DNA of 64,000 nt from Phycisphaerae bacterium. Its GTDB lineage: Bacteria > Planctomycetota > Phycisphaerae > UBA1845. The DNA lies in assembly GCA_029260215.1 (NCBI GenBank), contig JAJDDQ010000067.1:62001-126000 (forward strand), written 5' to 3'. The notes under the pieces are model-generated. The model made no database searches, was not told the DNA's origin, and was given only the letters and a program-made list of their open reading frames with translations. Below, piece after piece: positions 6,675 to 16,283 of the stretch. Numbering within the stretch: the stretch's first letter is position 1; every line of letters begins with the position of its first letter. Position numbers and translations under genes: made by a program.

Positions 6675-8444
6675 TCAGGTGTTCATGAGTGAAGTCGATT
6701 CCAACTCGACGCTACGCTTCATGCCGGCGGCGAAGTCCACCGCGCCCGGCTTTTCGGTCACGATGCAGTTCCCGATCACGGTCGCATCGATGCCCGTGTT
6801 GACGAACGTATTGTAGGCGTCCTCCGGCGTGCAAACAATCGGCTCGCCGCGAACGTTGAACGACGTGTTGATCACCACCGGCACGCCCGTGCGTTTGTAA
6901 AACGCTTTGATCAGCCGGTAATATCGGCCGTTGTCTTCATCCGTCACCGTCTGAACGCGACCGGTGCCGTCGGCGTGCGTGATGGCCGGCAGTATCGCGT
7001 GCTTCTCTTCGCGAACCTTGGGCACGAGCAGCATGAACGGGGCGTCGAAGTTTTCGCGCATCTCAAAGTACTCGTGGGCGTGCTCTTTCAACACGCTTGG
7101 GGCGAACGGTCTGAACGCCTCGCGAAACTTGACCTTGGCGTTGATGATGTCCTTCATCTTCGGGTTGCGCGCGTCCGCAACCAGCGAGCGGTTGCCCAGC
7201 GCCCGAGGCCCGAACTCCAATCGACCCTGGAACCACCCGATGACCTGCCCGTTCTCGATCATCTCAGCCGTGCGATCCAGAAGAGCCTCTTCGGTATCGA
7301 ATCGCTCGAATTTGGCGTTGAGATTCTTGAGCGTGGCCATCACTTCCTCGTCGGTGAACGACGGGCCCCAATAGCCATGCCTCATGACGAACTCGCGCGG
7401 ATTCTTGAGCACGGTGTTGTACACGTAAAAGGCTGCCCCCAACGCTCCGCCCGAATCGCCCGCCGCCGGCTGAATGTAAATGTCCTCGAATGCGGTTTCC
7501 TGAAACATCCGCCAGTTCGCGACGCAGTTAAGACCCACACCGCCCGCAATGCATAGATTTTTCTGGCCTGTCGTCTTTTGAACATGGTCGGCCATCTTGA
7601 CCATGATCTCCTCGACGATCTTCTGGCCTGAATGGGCGATATCCCGGTGGAAATCGTCGAGTTCGGTTTCGGCTGGTCTTTGCGGTCGGCCCAGCAGTGT
7701 TTCCCACTCCCGGCTGCACGTGCGCGAAGTCGAATGGGTGAAGTCGAAATATTTCATGTTGAGTCGGAAGCTGCCGTCGTCGCGAATGTCAACGACCTCG
7801 TGAAACTTCTCGACATAGGTCGGCTTGCCGTAAGGGGCAAGCCCCATCACCTTCCACTCCGCATCGTTCACGCGAAATCCGAGGTAGGCGGTAATCGCAC
7901 TGAACAACAATCCCACCGAGTGCGGGAAGCGAATTTCGTGCGTGAAGTCCAGCTCTGTTCCGCGCCCCGTGCCCCACGCTGTCGTGGTCCATTCACCCAC
8001 GCCGTCGGCGGTGATGATGGCTGCCTCCTCGAACGGACTGACCAGAAACGCACTGGCGGCGTGCGACAGATGGTGGTCGCAAAACAGAATATCCTTGTCG
8101 GTATTGAGCTCCTCCTGAATCGTCTTGCTCAGATTCAGCTTCTGCGTCAGCCAAACGGGAATGGAGGCCATCCACGTCGAATAACTCTTAGGCCAACACG
8201 CGAGAATGGTTTCCAGGATGCGATTGAACTTGACCAGCGGCTTCTCGTAGAAGCAGATGTGATCAACATCCGCGAGCGTAATGCCCGCCTCTTTGAGACA
8301 GTATTCGACGGCCAGCTTGGGAAAACCGCTGAAGTGCTTCTTGCGATTGAAGCGCTCTTCTTCCGCCGCGGCGACGAGTTGGCCGTCGCGTACCAGCGCA
8401 GCCCCTCCGTCGTGATAATAACAGGACAATCCGAGAACGATCAC
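6675..8444 (-). CDS. O-carbamoyltransferase, NodU/CmcH/TobZ (SxtI) family
   Basis: Transfers a carbamoyl group from carbamoyl phosphate, via carbamoyl-AMP, to a hydroxyl of a sugar or small molecule. At 589 residues the length is typical. The N-terminal Kae1-like half has His11 in YYHDGGAAL, the metal motif HxxxH as His124-His128 in HHLSHAAS, and ITADGVGE (144-151). The glycine-rich AGGVGLNCVANW follows, then a YrdC-like C-terminal half with QGRLEFGPRALGNRS and INTSFNVRGEPIV. The acceptor substrate cannot be read from sequence. It begins 11 bp after the SxtJ-like gene and is followed by the DUF5989 gene, so the three are probably co-transcribed. No other saxitoxin genes are present. Confidence 0.93.
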   Translation of the reverse strand: MIVLGLSCYYHDGGAALVRDGQLVAAAEEERFNRKKHFSGFPKLAVEYCLKEAGITLADVDHICFYEKPLVKFNRILETILACWPKSYSTWMASIPVWLTQKLNLSKTIQEELNTDKDILFCDHHLSHAASAFLVSPFEEAAIITADGVGEWTTTAWGTGRGTELDFTHEIRFPHSVGLLFSAITAYLGFRVNDAEWKVMGLAPYGKPTYVEKFHEVVDIRDDGSFRLNMKYFDFTHSTSRTCSREWETLLGRPQRPAETELDDFHRDIAHSGQKIVEEIMVKMADHVQKTTGQKNLCIAGGVGLNCVANWRMFQETAFEDIYIQPAAGDSGGALGAAFYVYNTVLKNPREFVMRHGYWGPSFTDEEVMATLKNLNAKFERFDTEEALLDRTAEMIENGQVIGWFQGRLEFGPRALGNRSLVADARNPKMKDIINAKVKFREAFRPFAPSVLKEHAHEYFEMRENFDAPFMLLVPKVREEKHAILPAITHADGTGRVQTVTDEDNGRYYRLIKAFYKRTGVPVVINTSFNVRGEPIVCTPEDAYNTFVNTGIDATVIGNCIVTEKPGAVDFAAGMKRSVELESTSLMNT

Positions 8445-8455
8445 GTGGTATTTCC

Positions 8456-8896
8456 TTAGAACGGTCGCTGCATGCGCTCGAGGGTGGCCTCGACAGGCTT
8501 GTGCGGTTCCCAGTAACTCTTGTCACGATGCAGCTTGAAACGTAGCGGATCCTTGAGGCGGATCAGCGAAAACGGTGCGAGAACGATCACGAATATAACT
8601 GTCAAGCCAAACGGTACGGTGACCCTGCCGATGTAGTACGCCATCGTCATCCAAACGACGTAGACCACCTTCCCCGCTGCCTGCGACGCGAACGACGTGA
8701 TGCAAACCACCGCGCCCAGTATCCACATAGCTGCTGCAGCCTTCTGACCGGCGGCGGCCCGCCAGGCGAAGGAATCCGCGTGGCGGGAGGTCAGCCACCA
8801 GATCACCCCGCCGATGACCGCCAGCCCGATGAGAATGGTCACACCGAACTTGCGCACGTCAGCCGGCGAGGGATTTCGATTCACGGGTTTCAGCAT
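8456..8896 (-). CDS. SxtJ-like membrane protein
   Basis: A 146-residue protein with about three hydrophobic segments (roughly 18-36, 56-74, 82-108) and the C-terminal signature DPLRFKLHRDKSYWEPHK, characteristic of SxtJ-family proteins encoded beside carbamoyltransferases. It leads the trio with the carbamoyltransferase and DUF5989 genes. The function is unknown. The ATG at 8896 is the only early start, with no clear Shine-Dalgarno sequence. Confidence 0.83.
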   Translation of the reverse strand: MLKPVNRNPSPADVRKFGVTILIGLAVIGGVIWWLTSRHADSFAWRAAAGQKAAAAMWILGAVVCITSFASQAAGKVVYVVWMTMAYYIGRVTVPFGLTVIFVIVLAPFSLIRLKDPLRFKLHRDKSYWEPHKPVEATLERMQRPF

Positions 8897-8977
8897 TACT
8901 CGTTTTCCAATCCTCGATCACGATGTCGTATCAGATTCGTCACCCGAAAACGTAGTGCGTTGACGCAAGTCATTCGA

Positions 8978-9076
8978 TGGGTGGCACGGTCTGCCGGCGT
9001 AGCCGGGAGGCCGTGGTTGCGACAAGTTCCCACGGCCTGGCTATGCCAGACCGTGCCACCCGGCTCATCACAATGA
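8978..9076. repeat. Long inverted repeat (family C, copy 2)
   Basis: GGTGGCACGGTCT pairs with AGACCGTGCCACC over about 50 bp that contain inner arms GGCCGTGG and CCACGGCC. It lies between the FG-GAP gene's end and the start of the SxtJ-like gene; the rest of 8897-9127 shows no gene. Confidence 0.75.
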
Positions 9077-9127
9077 GCGGTGTCGGAGCAGTAGACTATG
9101 CCCTCGATCGGGCGGACACAACTCCCG

Positions 9128-10678
9128 TCACTGGCCGGCGGCTTTATTCCTCGTGACGGCCTGAAACGCTCCGAAGTCAGGCCAATCCACGTCGCCGTCC
9201 GCGTCGAAGTCAAACGCCACCAGACAGACTGGCGTACAGGCCTGCAACGCCGGCGATGGCTCAACGTTCAGCCCCCCTTCGCAATCCACAAACGCGGCAA
9301 AATCGTCCAGATCAACACGCCCGTCGCCGTTGAAATCGCCCGGCGACACGCACGCATCGCCCGAACCGTTTCCGTCGCAATCAGCTTGATCGGGATTCAT
9401 TTGCGACGGGCAGTTGTCGCAGGCATCCGCGACGCTGTCCCCATCCGAATCCGGATCGCTCAACGCAAAAACATACGCCGAACCCGAACTCGGTCCGGCG
9501 TCGTCATCAAGCCACGTGCCGATCAAGGCCCGATCGCCCGCCACCGAAACCGCTCGACCGAATTCGTCCACAGCATCGCCATCGGAGGCGGTCATTTTTC
9601 CGGCTTCAACGAACGATTCACCGTCAAACTCGAACCAATAGACCGCCCCGGCGTTGTCGGCTTCGTCGTCGTCAAGCCACGCGGACGCGATCAGCGATGG
9701 CCCGTCGATCGACACGGAAAACCCGAACTGGTCCTCATCGTCGAGGCCCGGCGGTAACAGCTTCTGCGCTTGAACCCAGCTCGGCCCGACCCGCTCGAAA
9801 ACGTAGGCAGCCCCGGCGTTGGGGCCGGCGGCATCGTGGCGATGCGCGCCGAAGACGATTCTGCCTTCCGTTGCATCCACCGAAACCGACCGGCCTGCTT
9901 CGTCAAACGCGGCTCCGTCGTCGGCCAGCAGTTTTTGCCGGAAAAGCCAAACACCCTCGACCCGTCCAAAAACGAAGGCCGCCCCCGCGTTCGTCCCGTT
10001 TTCATTGTCGCGTTCGTCTCCAACCACGATTGTATCGCCGTCAACAGCCACAGAAAAACCGAACTGACTGTCCGCGGCGGCGGCTGGGGGAACGAGCACC
10101 GCTTCGCCGGACCAGGTTTGCCCGTCGCGGCGGAAAACATGGACCGAGGCTGACCCCAGCGATCCGACCACAATGGTGTCGCCATCGACGCCCACGGAAA
10201 TCCCGAACAGATCGAGCGCAACCGGCGGATTCGCGGTCAGCTTCTGCACAAACGCCCATTCCGCCCCCATGCGACGGTAAACATAGGCTGCGCCTGCATT
10301 TGCCGCACCATTGTCACGCAGAAACGCACCGACCACCACGGTCTGACCATCCGTCGCGACGGCCTGCCCGAACCGATCATCCGCGACGGCGTCCGGGGCG
10401 ACGAGTTTTCGCTCGTCACTGAAAACCCCGCCAACGTTCCGATACACATACGCAGCCCCGGAAGCGTCGCCCGCGTCGTCGTGGAGGTAGGCTCCGACGA
10501 CAGCCAGATCAACGGCGTTGGCGACGGCGAACCCATATTGGTCGCCGGATGAGGCGTCGAAGGCGGTAAGCTTCTGAGCCTCGCACGGCAGCGTAACCTC
10601 TTGTCCGAAAATAGATAAGGGCAACGCGAGCATTGAGATGGCAGCGGTGAGCGCTATCATTGTGTTGTGTCGCAACAT
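9128..10678 (-). CDS. Secreted FG-GAP beta-propeller protein with dockerin-like tail
   Basis: A 516-residue protein from ATG 10678: signal peptide (MLRHNTMIALTAAISM..., cleaved near FGQ), then seven FG-GAP-like repeats of the form FGxSVAVDGDTIVVG...AGAAYVF, enough for one seven-bladed propeller. Next come a thrombospondin-3-type calcium motif (DPDSDGDSVADACDNCP) and two EF-hand/dockerin-like loops (DFNGDGRVDLDDF and DFDADGDVDWPDF). Such tails are frequent in planctomycetes and probably bind calcium or anchor to the envelope; no cohesin is seen. The longer upstream frame lacks a signal peptide at its start and was rejected. Confidence 0.85.
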   Translation of the reverse strand: MLRHNTMIALTAAISMLALPLSIFGQEVTLPCEAQKLTAFDASSGDQYGFAVANAVDLAVVGAYLHDDAGDASGAAYVYRNVGGVFSDERKLVAPDAVADDRFGQAVATDGQTVVVGAFLRDNGAANAGAAYVYRRMGAEWAFVQKLTANPPVALDLFGISVGVDGDTIVVGSLGSASVHVFRRDGQTWSGEAVLVPPAAAADSQFGFSVAVDGDTIVVGDERDNENGTNAGAAFVFGRVEGVWLFRQKLLADDGAAFDEAGRSVSVDATEGRIVFGAHRHDAAGPNAGAAYVFERVGPSWVQAQKLLPPGLDDEDQFGFSVSIDGPSLIASAWLDDDEADNAGAVYWFEFDGESFVEAGKMTASDGDAVDEFGRAVSVAGDRALIGTWLDDDAGPSSGSAYVFALSDPDSDGDSVADACDNCPSQMNPDQADCDGNGSGDACVSPGDFNGDGRVDLDDFAAFVDCEGGLNVEPSPALQACTPVCLVAFDFDADGDVDWPDFGAFQAVTRNKAAGQ

Positions 10679-10791
10679 CGTAGCGCATTCACTTTGGCCA
10701 AGGCAACACAACAAAAGGCGAAAGCCCCATATTGAACGCACAACGGGCGCACCTATTCGGACCGAACGCCCAATGCGGTTTCGGGCGACGG

Positions 10792-11952
10792 CTACGGTTC
10801 GTGGAAGAGGATCAGGCTGCTGGTTAGTCCGTGGACGAAGGTTTTGCCCCCCACCGGTCCGATTTCCCCGGCTGCGAAGAACCCACCGATCGGGCAATTT
10901 TCCACGGCGCTGTTGATTACTGAAATGTCGTGGTCGCGTTCGTCGAACATTCCGACCCCCCGGCCATTGCAGTTGAAGAGCATGCCGCCGAGCGGTTTGC
11001 TTGGCATGAGTTCGAGTTTCCGCGCCAGGAGCGCTCGCATTTCCGCGTCTGCGGACTTGGCATCGCGGATGTGAAACTGAACGGTTTGACCGGTCCGAAA
11101 ATAATCGGTGATGGCCAACCCTTTGTTTTCAACGACGCCGGCTACGTTGCGGATCAGGAAATCACCGACCTCGAAGTTGTCGGCCAACTCGTCCATGACG
11201 CGTCCGACGTGGACGCCGTTGCGCATAAGCTCCTTGTCTGCCTCGTCGGCGGCGCTGTGTACTTCCTGGAGCACCGAGTAGGCCGACTGGCCGCCAAGCT
11301 CGAGAATGACGTTCGACTCGGACTTTGTGATGACGTAGCGCTCGCCGATGGGCCTGCACCCTTGAGAGACGACGCTGCTGACGCCGACGCCGCCGGACAG
11401 GGAGACCCCGACCATGCCCTGCCGCAGAATCTGATCGTTCAGAAAAAGTCGGTTTTCGCCCGGCGCGCGACCGGCGCTGGCCAATCCGCCGACAATGGTC
11501 GAGCCGGGAAAGGCTTCGTCCATTACTTTCAGGCAGCCGTCGAATTGGAACGAGAACGGATCCGGCAGGACGATGAAGGTCGGCTCCTGGTCCGGGGTCA
11601 CGCCGAGTCGATCGTGCAGGTCGGCCATCGTTTCGAGGGATTGCAGGTCGTTTTCATCGAGAATGAAGGGCAGGATGCGCACGTTGGGCATTTGTGCGGT
11701 CCACAGCGCGGCGCCGGGTTGGTTTTCGACTTCGCGATCCGGGCCAATGACGCTCTGGCAACTGCATCCGATGAGATTGCGCGGGTTCAACCGCTCGCGG
11801 ACGGCCTCCACGACCTCGTCGTACTCCGGACCGTGGTGGGCGGAGACCCACACTGCGGCGAAATCCGGCTGGCCGTCGGCGATCGAGTCGCACAATTCGT
11901 TCGCAGCCTCACGTGGATCGGCGGAGGTGCTCAGCGCGCTTTGAATATTCAT
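10792..11952 (-). CDS. FIST N/C domain sensory protein
   Basis: A 386-residue protein matching the two-domain FIST architecture: the FIST_N part includes VWVSAHHGPEYDEVVEAVRERLNPRNLIGCSCQSVIG, the C-terminal FIST_C part includes GGMLFNCNGRG and ENCPIGGFFAAGEIGPVGGKTFVHGLTSSLILF. FIST proteins are thought to sense small ligands such as amino acids and often pair with signalling proteins, but no kinase or cyclase is adjacent. The ATG at 11952 is preceded by AAGGA with a 5-base spacer. It follows valS by 41 bp on the same strand, so co-transcription is possible. Confidence 0.88.
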   Translation of the reverse strand: MNIQSALSTSADPREAANELCDSIADGQPDFAAVWVSAHHGPEYDEVVEAVRERLNPRNLIGCSCQSVIGPDREVENQPGAALWTAQMPNVRILPFILDENDLQSLETMADLHDRLGVTPDQEPTFIVLPDPFSFQFDGCLKVMDEAFPGSTIVGGLASAGRAPGENRLFLNDQILRQGMVGVSLSGGVGVSSVVSQGCRPIGERYVITKSESNVILELGGQSAYSVLQEVHSAADEADKELMRNGVHVGRVMDELADNFEVGDFLIRNVAGVVENKGLAITDYFRTGQTVQFHIRDAKSADAEMRALLARKLELMPSKPLGGMLFNCNGRGVGMFDERDHDISVINSAVENCPIGGFFAAGEIGPVGGKTFVHGLTSSLILFHEP

Positions 11953-11993
11953 GCAATCCTTCCCCGTTTGCGACACCGTTGCGTCAAACCCCG

Positions 11994-14900
11994 TCAACCG
12001 AGCAGTGCAAGATTCTGTTCGATGCCTTGCCTGCGCTCCGCAAGACTCTGTAGTCGCTCGCGTTCCGCTTCGACAACTTCCGGCTTCGCGTTGCGCACGA
12101 ATCCTTCGTTGGCGAGCCGCTTCTCCTTGATTCCGATCTGCTTTTCCGCATCGGCTAGCTCCTCTTTCAGCTTGGCACGCTCCGCATCGTCGTCGCTGAC
12201 GTCGTGAACGTAAATCTGCATCGCACCCGTTACGACCGTACCGGAATTTTGGGGCCTGGTCGCGTTCGAGCCGATGTTGATGGTGCCCACGTTGGCCAAT
12301 CGCTGCACGATTCCGGCGTGATCGGTCAAAGCGGCCACGCGATCGGCGGGCACGTTGATGGTCACGGTGACGACTTCTTTCGGCACGATGTTGTTACGCT
12401 GACGCAGGTCGCGCACCGCCCGGGTCATCTCCTGCATGGCCTCAAATGTGGACAGGACAGCCTCATCGTCCAGCGCGGGCCAACCATTTTCCGGTGGATA
12501 GGCTGCGGTCATGAGCAGGTCGTCGGCTTCGACTTCCGCGACACCGGGCAGGCCTCGCTCGGGCGCGACGGCGTTCAGTTCGGACCACAGGCGTTCGGTG
12601 ATGAACGGCATGAACGGGTGTAACAGTCGCAGAATCTGGTCCACACAGAATGCGATGATCTGCTTGGCCTCCGCGCCTTTGTCGCCGTCCTTCATGCGGG
12701 CTTTTGTCAGTTCGATGTACCAGTCGCAGAGCGAATCCCAGAAGAAGTCGCGGAGCAGTTTGATCGATGCGGAATAACGGTACAGGCTCAAATTCTCGTG
12801 CAATGCACGCACCGTGCGCGACAGTTGGGCCAATATCCAGCGGTCTTCGGTCGGCAGTGACGCGATATCCAACTTCGCCCGTTGCACGCCTTCCACGTTC
12901 ATGAACGCGAAACGGGCGGCATTCCACAGCTTGGTGGCGAAGTTGCGACCGATGTCGAATTTATCCGACGTCTCCCGCCCGACGGGTAGTACCTCTTTAG
13001 TTTCCGCACTCGCCCACTGTGTCGCGAAGTCCTTTTTGCAACCCTTACACGAAACGCGCTGCACATCGGACGGCTGAAGTTTGCGCTCCAGCTTCTCCCC
13101 GCGCGACTTGCGTGCCTGTCGCTCGATCTTGATGGCTTCGACCTGATCGGTGAGGTGTCCGCAATGCGGGCAGATGTACTCGACCGGCATGCGGATGTCC
13201 TGCGTTTCGGTACACATGCTGGCCATCGTGAAGCGCAGCGCATCGGCTCCGTGGGTGTGGATGATGTCCAGCGGGTCGACGCCGTTGCCCTTGGACTTGC
13301 TCATCGTCTCGCCGCGACCGTCGAGAATCTTCGGGTGAATGTAGACATCCCGAAACGGCAGTTCGCCCATGCTGTATAGGCCGCTCAGCACCATGCGCGC
13401 CACCCACAGCGTGATGATATCGCGAGATGTAATCAACACCGTGCCGGGGTAATAAAAGTCGAGATCGGCAGTCTCTTCCGGCCAGCCGATCGTCGCGAAT
13501 GGAAAAAGCTGGGAACTGAACCAGGTGTCGAGCACGTCGGGGTCGCGCACGAAACCTTTTTCCTTCAGAATCGCTTCTTCTCGATCGTCTGGTTCACGTC
13601 GGAAGCAAATGTATTCCACTCGATCTTCCAACGAATCATTCGCATCGGCGTGGTTGCCTTCACCACTTTCACCCTGCCCGTATTGCGGGATGAAATGCTC
13701 GGTCTTCAAGCTTGCGGAAAGCTCGGCCATATCAACCTGCTCAGAGTGCGTCTCTGTCAGGTGATGCCACACCGGAATCCGATGCCCCCACCACAGTTGC
13801 CGACTAATACACCAATCGCGTTTTTCCTTGAGCCAGTCGAGGTAGGTCTTGGCATAGCGTTCAGGAAGAATGCGGACTTTGTGCTCGGTCACAGCGTCCA
13901 TGGCAGACTGTGCGAGTCCGGGGACAGTCGAACCATCGGCGATATCGATTCCATTGTCAACATCTCCCATGCGGACGAACCACTGCTTCGACATAAACGG
14001 CTCGATCGGCGATTTGCTGCGGTCGCTGTGCGGGATATCAACGTTGATGTCCTCGATACGGTCGAGGAGTCCCATCGCGTCCATGTCGGCGATGATGGCT
14101 TTGCGCGCTTCGGTGCGAAACACCATGCCCGCGTACTTGCCGCCCAACTCGCCGACGCGCCCGTCCGTTGTCAAAACGTTGATCGGTACGAGTTCCGCAT
14201 GTCTGCGCCCTACTTCGCTATCGTTGAAATCGTGCGCCGGCGTGATCTTGACGCACCCGGTGCCTTTTTCAGGATCGGCCCACTCGTCGGTGATGATCGG
14301 AATCTCGCACGGCGGGTCGAACAGCGGAACCAACACCGTCTTTCCGACGAGACTCTTGTAGCGTGCATCGTCCGGATTCACCGCGATCGCCACATCGCCC
14401 AGCATCGTTTCCGGGCGCGTCGTCGCGAAGCAGAGATAGTCGGGCGATTCGGCGTCCGCGCGGACTGAAGTCCGCGGCTCTTTCTTGTTGATCGGGTACT
14501 TAAAGTGCCAAAAGTGGCCTTTGACCGTTTCGTGGTAGACCTCGTCGTCCGCCACCGCGGTCATGAGTTCCGTGTCCCAATTAACAAGCCGCTCACCGCG
14601 ATAGATGAGACCGTCCTTGAACCACTGGAAGAAGGTCTCGTGGACGGACTCGCTGTACCTGTCGTCGAGGGTGAAACGCACGCGATCCCAGTCGCAGGAG
14701 CAGCCCATCATCTTGAGCTGGTTGAGGATGCGAGCTTCGTAGTCGGCTTTCCATTCCCAGATGCGGCGGACCAATTCGTCGCGGCCAAGGTCGTGTCGCG
14801 ACTTGCCCTCCTCCTCCCGGATGCGCCGCTCGACGACCGCCTGTGTCGCGATGCCCGCGTGGTCGGTGCCCGGCTGATACAGGCAGTTGAACCCGCGCAT

Positions 14901-15119
14901 GCGATGCCAGCGGGTCATGATATCCTGGAGCGTGTTGTTGATGGCGTGCCCGAGATGCAGCTTGCCGGTGACGTTGGGCAGGGGCATCATTACGACGAAG
15001 CGTTTGTCGCGCCCGCACTCGTCGGGGGTAGCGCGTGACGCGCCTTTCTTGTCCCAGAGTTCGAGAATTTCCGGCTCGACGCTCTGCGGTTCGAAGACCT
15101 TGTCCAATTGCTCGCTCAT
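11994..15119 (-). CDS. valS: Valyl-tRNA synthetase with zinc-ribbon insertion
   Basis: Charges tRNA-Val. The 1041-residue protein has the class I motifs HLGH (55-58, in PLPNVTGKLHLGH) and MSKSK (about 606-610), the CP1 editing domain, and the C-terminal coiled-coil arm (KLKEELADAEKQ...). Two oddities are seen. An insertion of roughly 80 residues after KMSKS carries two CxxC pairs (CPHC near 648, CKGC near 691), like a zinc ribbon, before KFDIGRNFATKLWNA. A palindromic repeat encodes EPRTSVRAD near residues 213-222 in the editing domain. The start at 15119 matches the family N-terminus; upstream frame sequence has no similarity. Confidence 0.96.
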   Translation of the reverse strand: MSEQLDKVFEPQSVEPEILELWDKKGASRATPDECGRDKRFVVMMPLPNVTGKLHLGHAINNTLQDIMTRWHRMRGFNCLYQPGTDHAGIATQAVVERRIREEEGKSRHDLGRDELVRRIWEWKADYEARILNQLKMMGCSCDWDRVRFTLDDRYSESVHETFFQWFKDGLIYRGERLVNWDTELMTAVADDEVYHETVKGHFWHFKYPINKKEPRTSVRADAESPDYLCFATTRPETMLGDVAIAVNPDDARYKSLVGKTVLVPLFDPPCEIPIITDEWADPEKGTGCVKITPAHDFNDSEVGRRHAELVPINVLTTDGRVGELGGKYAGMVFRTEARKAIIADMDAMGLLDRIEDINVDIPHSDRSKSPIEPFMSKQWFVRMGDVDNGIDIADGSTVPGLAQSAMDAVTEHKVRILPERYAKTYLDWLKEKRDWCISRQLWWGHRIPVWHHLTETHSEQVDMAELSASLKTEHFIPQYGQGESGEGNHADANDSLEDRVEYICFRREPDDREEAILKEKGFVRDPDVLDTWFSSQLFPFATIGWPEETADLDFYYPGTVLITSRDIITLWVARMVLSGLYSMGELPFRDVYIHPKILDGRGETMSKSKGNGVDPLDIIHTHGADALRFTMASMCTETQDIRMPVEYICPHCGHLTDQVEAIKIERQARKSRGEKLERKLQPSDVQRVSCKGCKKDFATQWASAETKEVLPVGRETSDKFDIGRNFATKLWNAARFAFMNVEGVQRAKLDIASLPTEDRWILAQLSRTVRALHENLSLYRYSASIKLLRDFFWDSLCDWYIELTKARMKDGDKGAEAKQIIAFCVDQILRLLHPFMPFITERLWSELNAVAPERGLPGVAEVEADDLLMTAAYPPENGWPALDDEAVLSTFEAMQEMTRAVRDLRQRNNIVPKEVVTVTINVPADRVAALTDHAGIVQRLANVGTINIGSNATRPQNSGTVVTGAMQIYVHDVSDDDAERAKLKEELADAEKQIGIKEKRLANEGFVRNAKPEVVEAERERLQSLAERRQGIEQNLALLG
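14452..14480 (-). repeat. Palindromic repeat inside valS (family F, copy 1)
   Basis: Core hairpin CGCGGACT-TC-AGTCCGCG read on the minus strand. In frame it encodes EPRTSVRAD in a surface loop between KYPINKK and DYLCFATTRPETM. Copies with the same core lie at 30825-30851 and 46986-47014. Confidence 0.7.
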
Positions 15120-15308
15120 GTGCCTTGTCGTCGCTCCATATCGATTCGATTCTGTCAGCCCTATCGCAAAATACCGATTCAGGCGCACTTTGCAAAGCGC
15201 GCGACACGGGCCCTCGCTTTCCAACTCGCTTCAGCCTGTCTACAATAACAGGCACATGAACGCGACGCGCATCGCGACGAACACGTTGTTTCCCGATTTT
15301 GACCGATC

Positions 15309-16283
15309 ATGGCCGACCAAGATTACTACGCAATTCTCGGTATAACCCGATCCGCCAATGCGGACGAAATCAAGAAGGCCTATCGGCGGATGGCCAAAAA
15401 GTACCATCCCGATCAGAACCGCGACGACAAAACGGCGGAAAGCAAGTTCAAGGATGTCCAAAAGGCCTACGAAGTGCTCAGCGATGCCAAAAAACGCACC
15501 CAATACGACCAGTACGGCCAAGCCGGCGTGGGTGAGTTCGTCGATACGGGCGACAAGAAATACTACCAGTGGGGCACGGACTCGACGATCGAATACGACG
15601 ATTTGCAGGATTTGCTCAACGCCTTCGGCGGCCAGCGATCGAACAGCCGGGCGTCGGTTTTCGAGCAGATTTTCGGCAATCGCGGGCAGCGAAGCCAGGC
15701 TCGACCCAGGACGCCTTCGCCTCCGGCGCGGGGACAGGATGTCGAGCGTCGCGTGCGGCTGACCTTCGAGCAATCCATCCGCGGCGCGACCGTGGATATC
15801 GGACGTACCGCAGCCAACGGAAAAAGAGAGACGATTTCGGTGACCATTCCGCCGAACGTCAAGGACGGGCAGCGTATCCGTCTTCGTGGCAAGGGCGGCG
15901 GCGGACAGTCGCCGGGCGACCTCTTCATCGTTTGCGACGTGCAGCCGCACCCGTACTTCAATCGCGAAGGGGCCGACATTCTGCTCGACGTTCCCGTGTC
16001 CCTGACTGAGGCTGCTCTGGGGGCGAAGGTGGAAGTGCCGACGCTCGACGGGCGTATTACGGTCACGGTTCCACCGGGTACGCCCGGCGGTACAAAGCTT
16101 CGTCTTCGCGGTCGAGGACTGAAGGACAACGGCTCGACGGGCGATCAATACGTCGTCGTGCGCATCGTGCCGCCGAAGAAATTAAGTGCGTCTCAGGAGG
16201 CCCGGCTTCGTGAGTTGGCTGAGGAACTCGACGAGAATCCCCGGGGCGACGCGCCCTGGCAAAAAGCGGAGACGAAAACGTGA
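15309..16283 (+). CDS. DnaJ/CbpA-type co-chaperone without zinc finger
   Basis: A 324-residue J-domain protein that would stimulate a DnaK ATPase. The J domain (1-70) has the HPD motif at 33-35 in KYHPDQNR. A Gly/Gln/Arg-rich linker follows (about 105-140), then two beta-sandwich client domains ([19 protein letters not shown] and [29 protein letters not shown]). The four CxxCxGxG zinc motifs of DnaJ are absent, so it is type II, closer to CbpA. It diverges from valS, with TACAAT at 15241 in the shared gap. Its stop overlaps the GTG of the next gene. Confidence 0.93.
   Translation: MADQDYYAILGITRSANADEIKKAYRRMAKKYHPDQNRDDKTAESKFKDVQKAYEVLSDAKKRTQYDQYGQAGVGEFVDTGDKKYYQWGTDSTIEYDDLQDLLNAFGGQRSNSRASVFEQIFGNRGQRSQARPRTPSPPARGQDVERRVRLTFEQSIRGATVDIGRTAANGKRETISVTIPPNVKDGQRIRLRGKGGGGQSPGDLFIVCDVQPHPYFNREGADILLDVPVSLTEAALGAKVEVPTLDGRITVTVPPGTPGGTKLRLRGRGLKDNGSTGDQYVVVRIVPPKKLSASQEARLRELAEELDENPRGDAPWQKAETKT

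Noticed and set aside
6469-8896. Saxitoxin biosynthetic cluster
   Set aside because: Only the carbamoyltransferase and its two accessory genes are present; the polyketide-like and amidinotransferase genes needed for saxitoxin are absent.
10930-12207. Plus-strand open frame of 425 codons opposite the FIST and valS genes
   Set aside because: It crosses two confident minus-strand genes and has no protein-like features.
14505-15038. Plus-strand open frame within the valS region
   Set aside because: It is antisense to the HIGH-containing catalytic domain of valS and shows no independent evidence.
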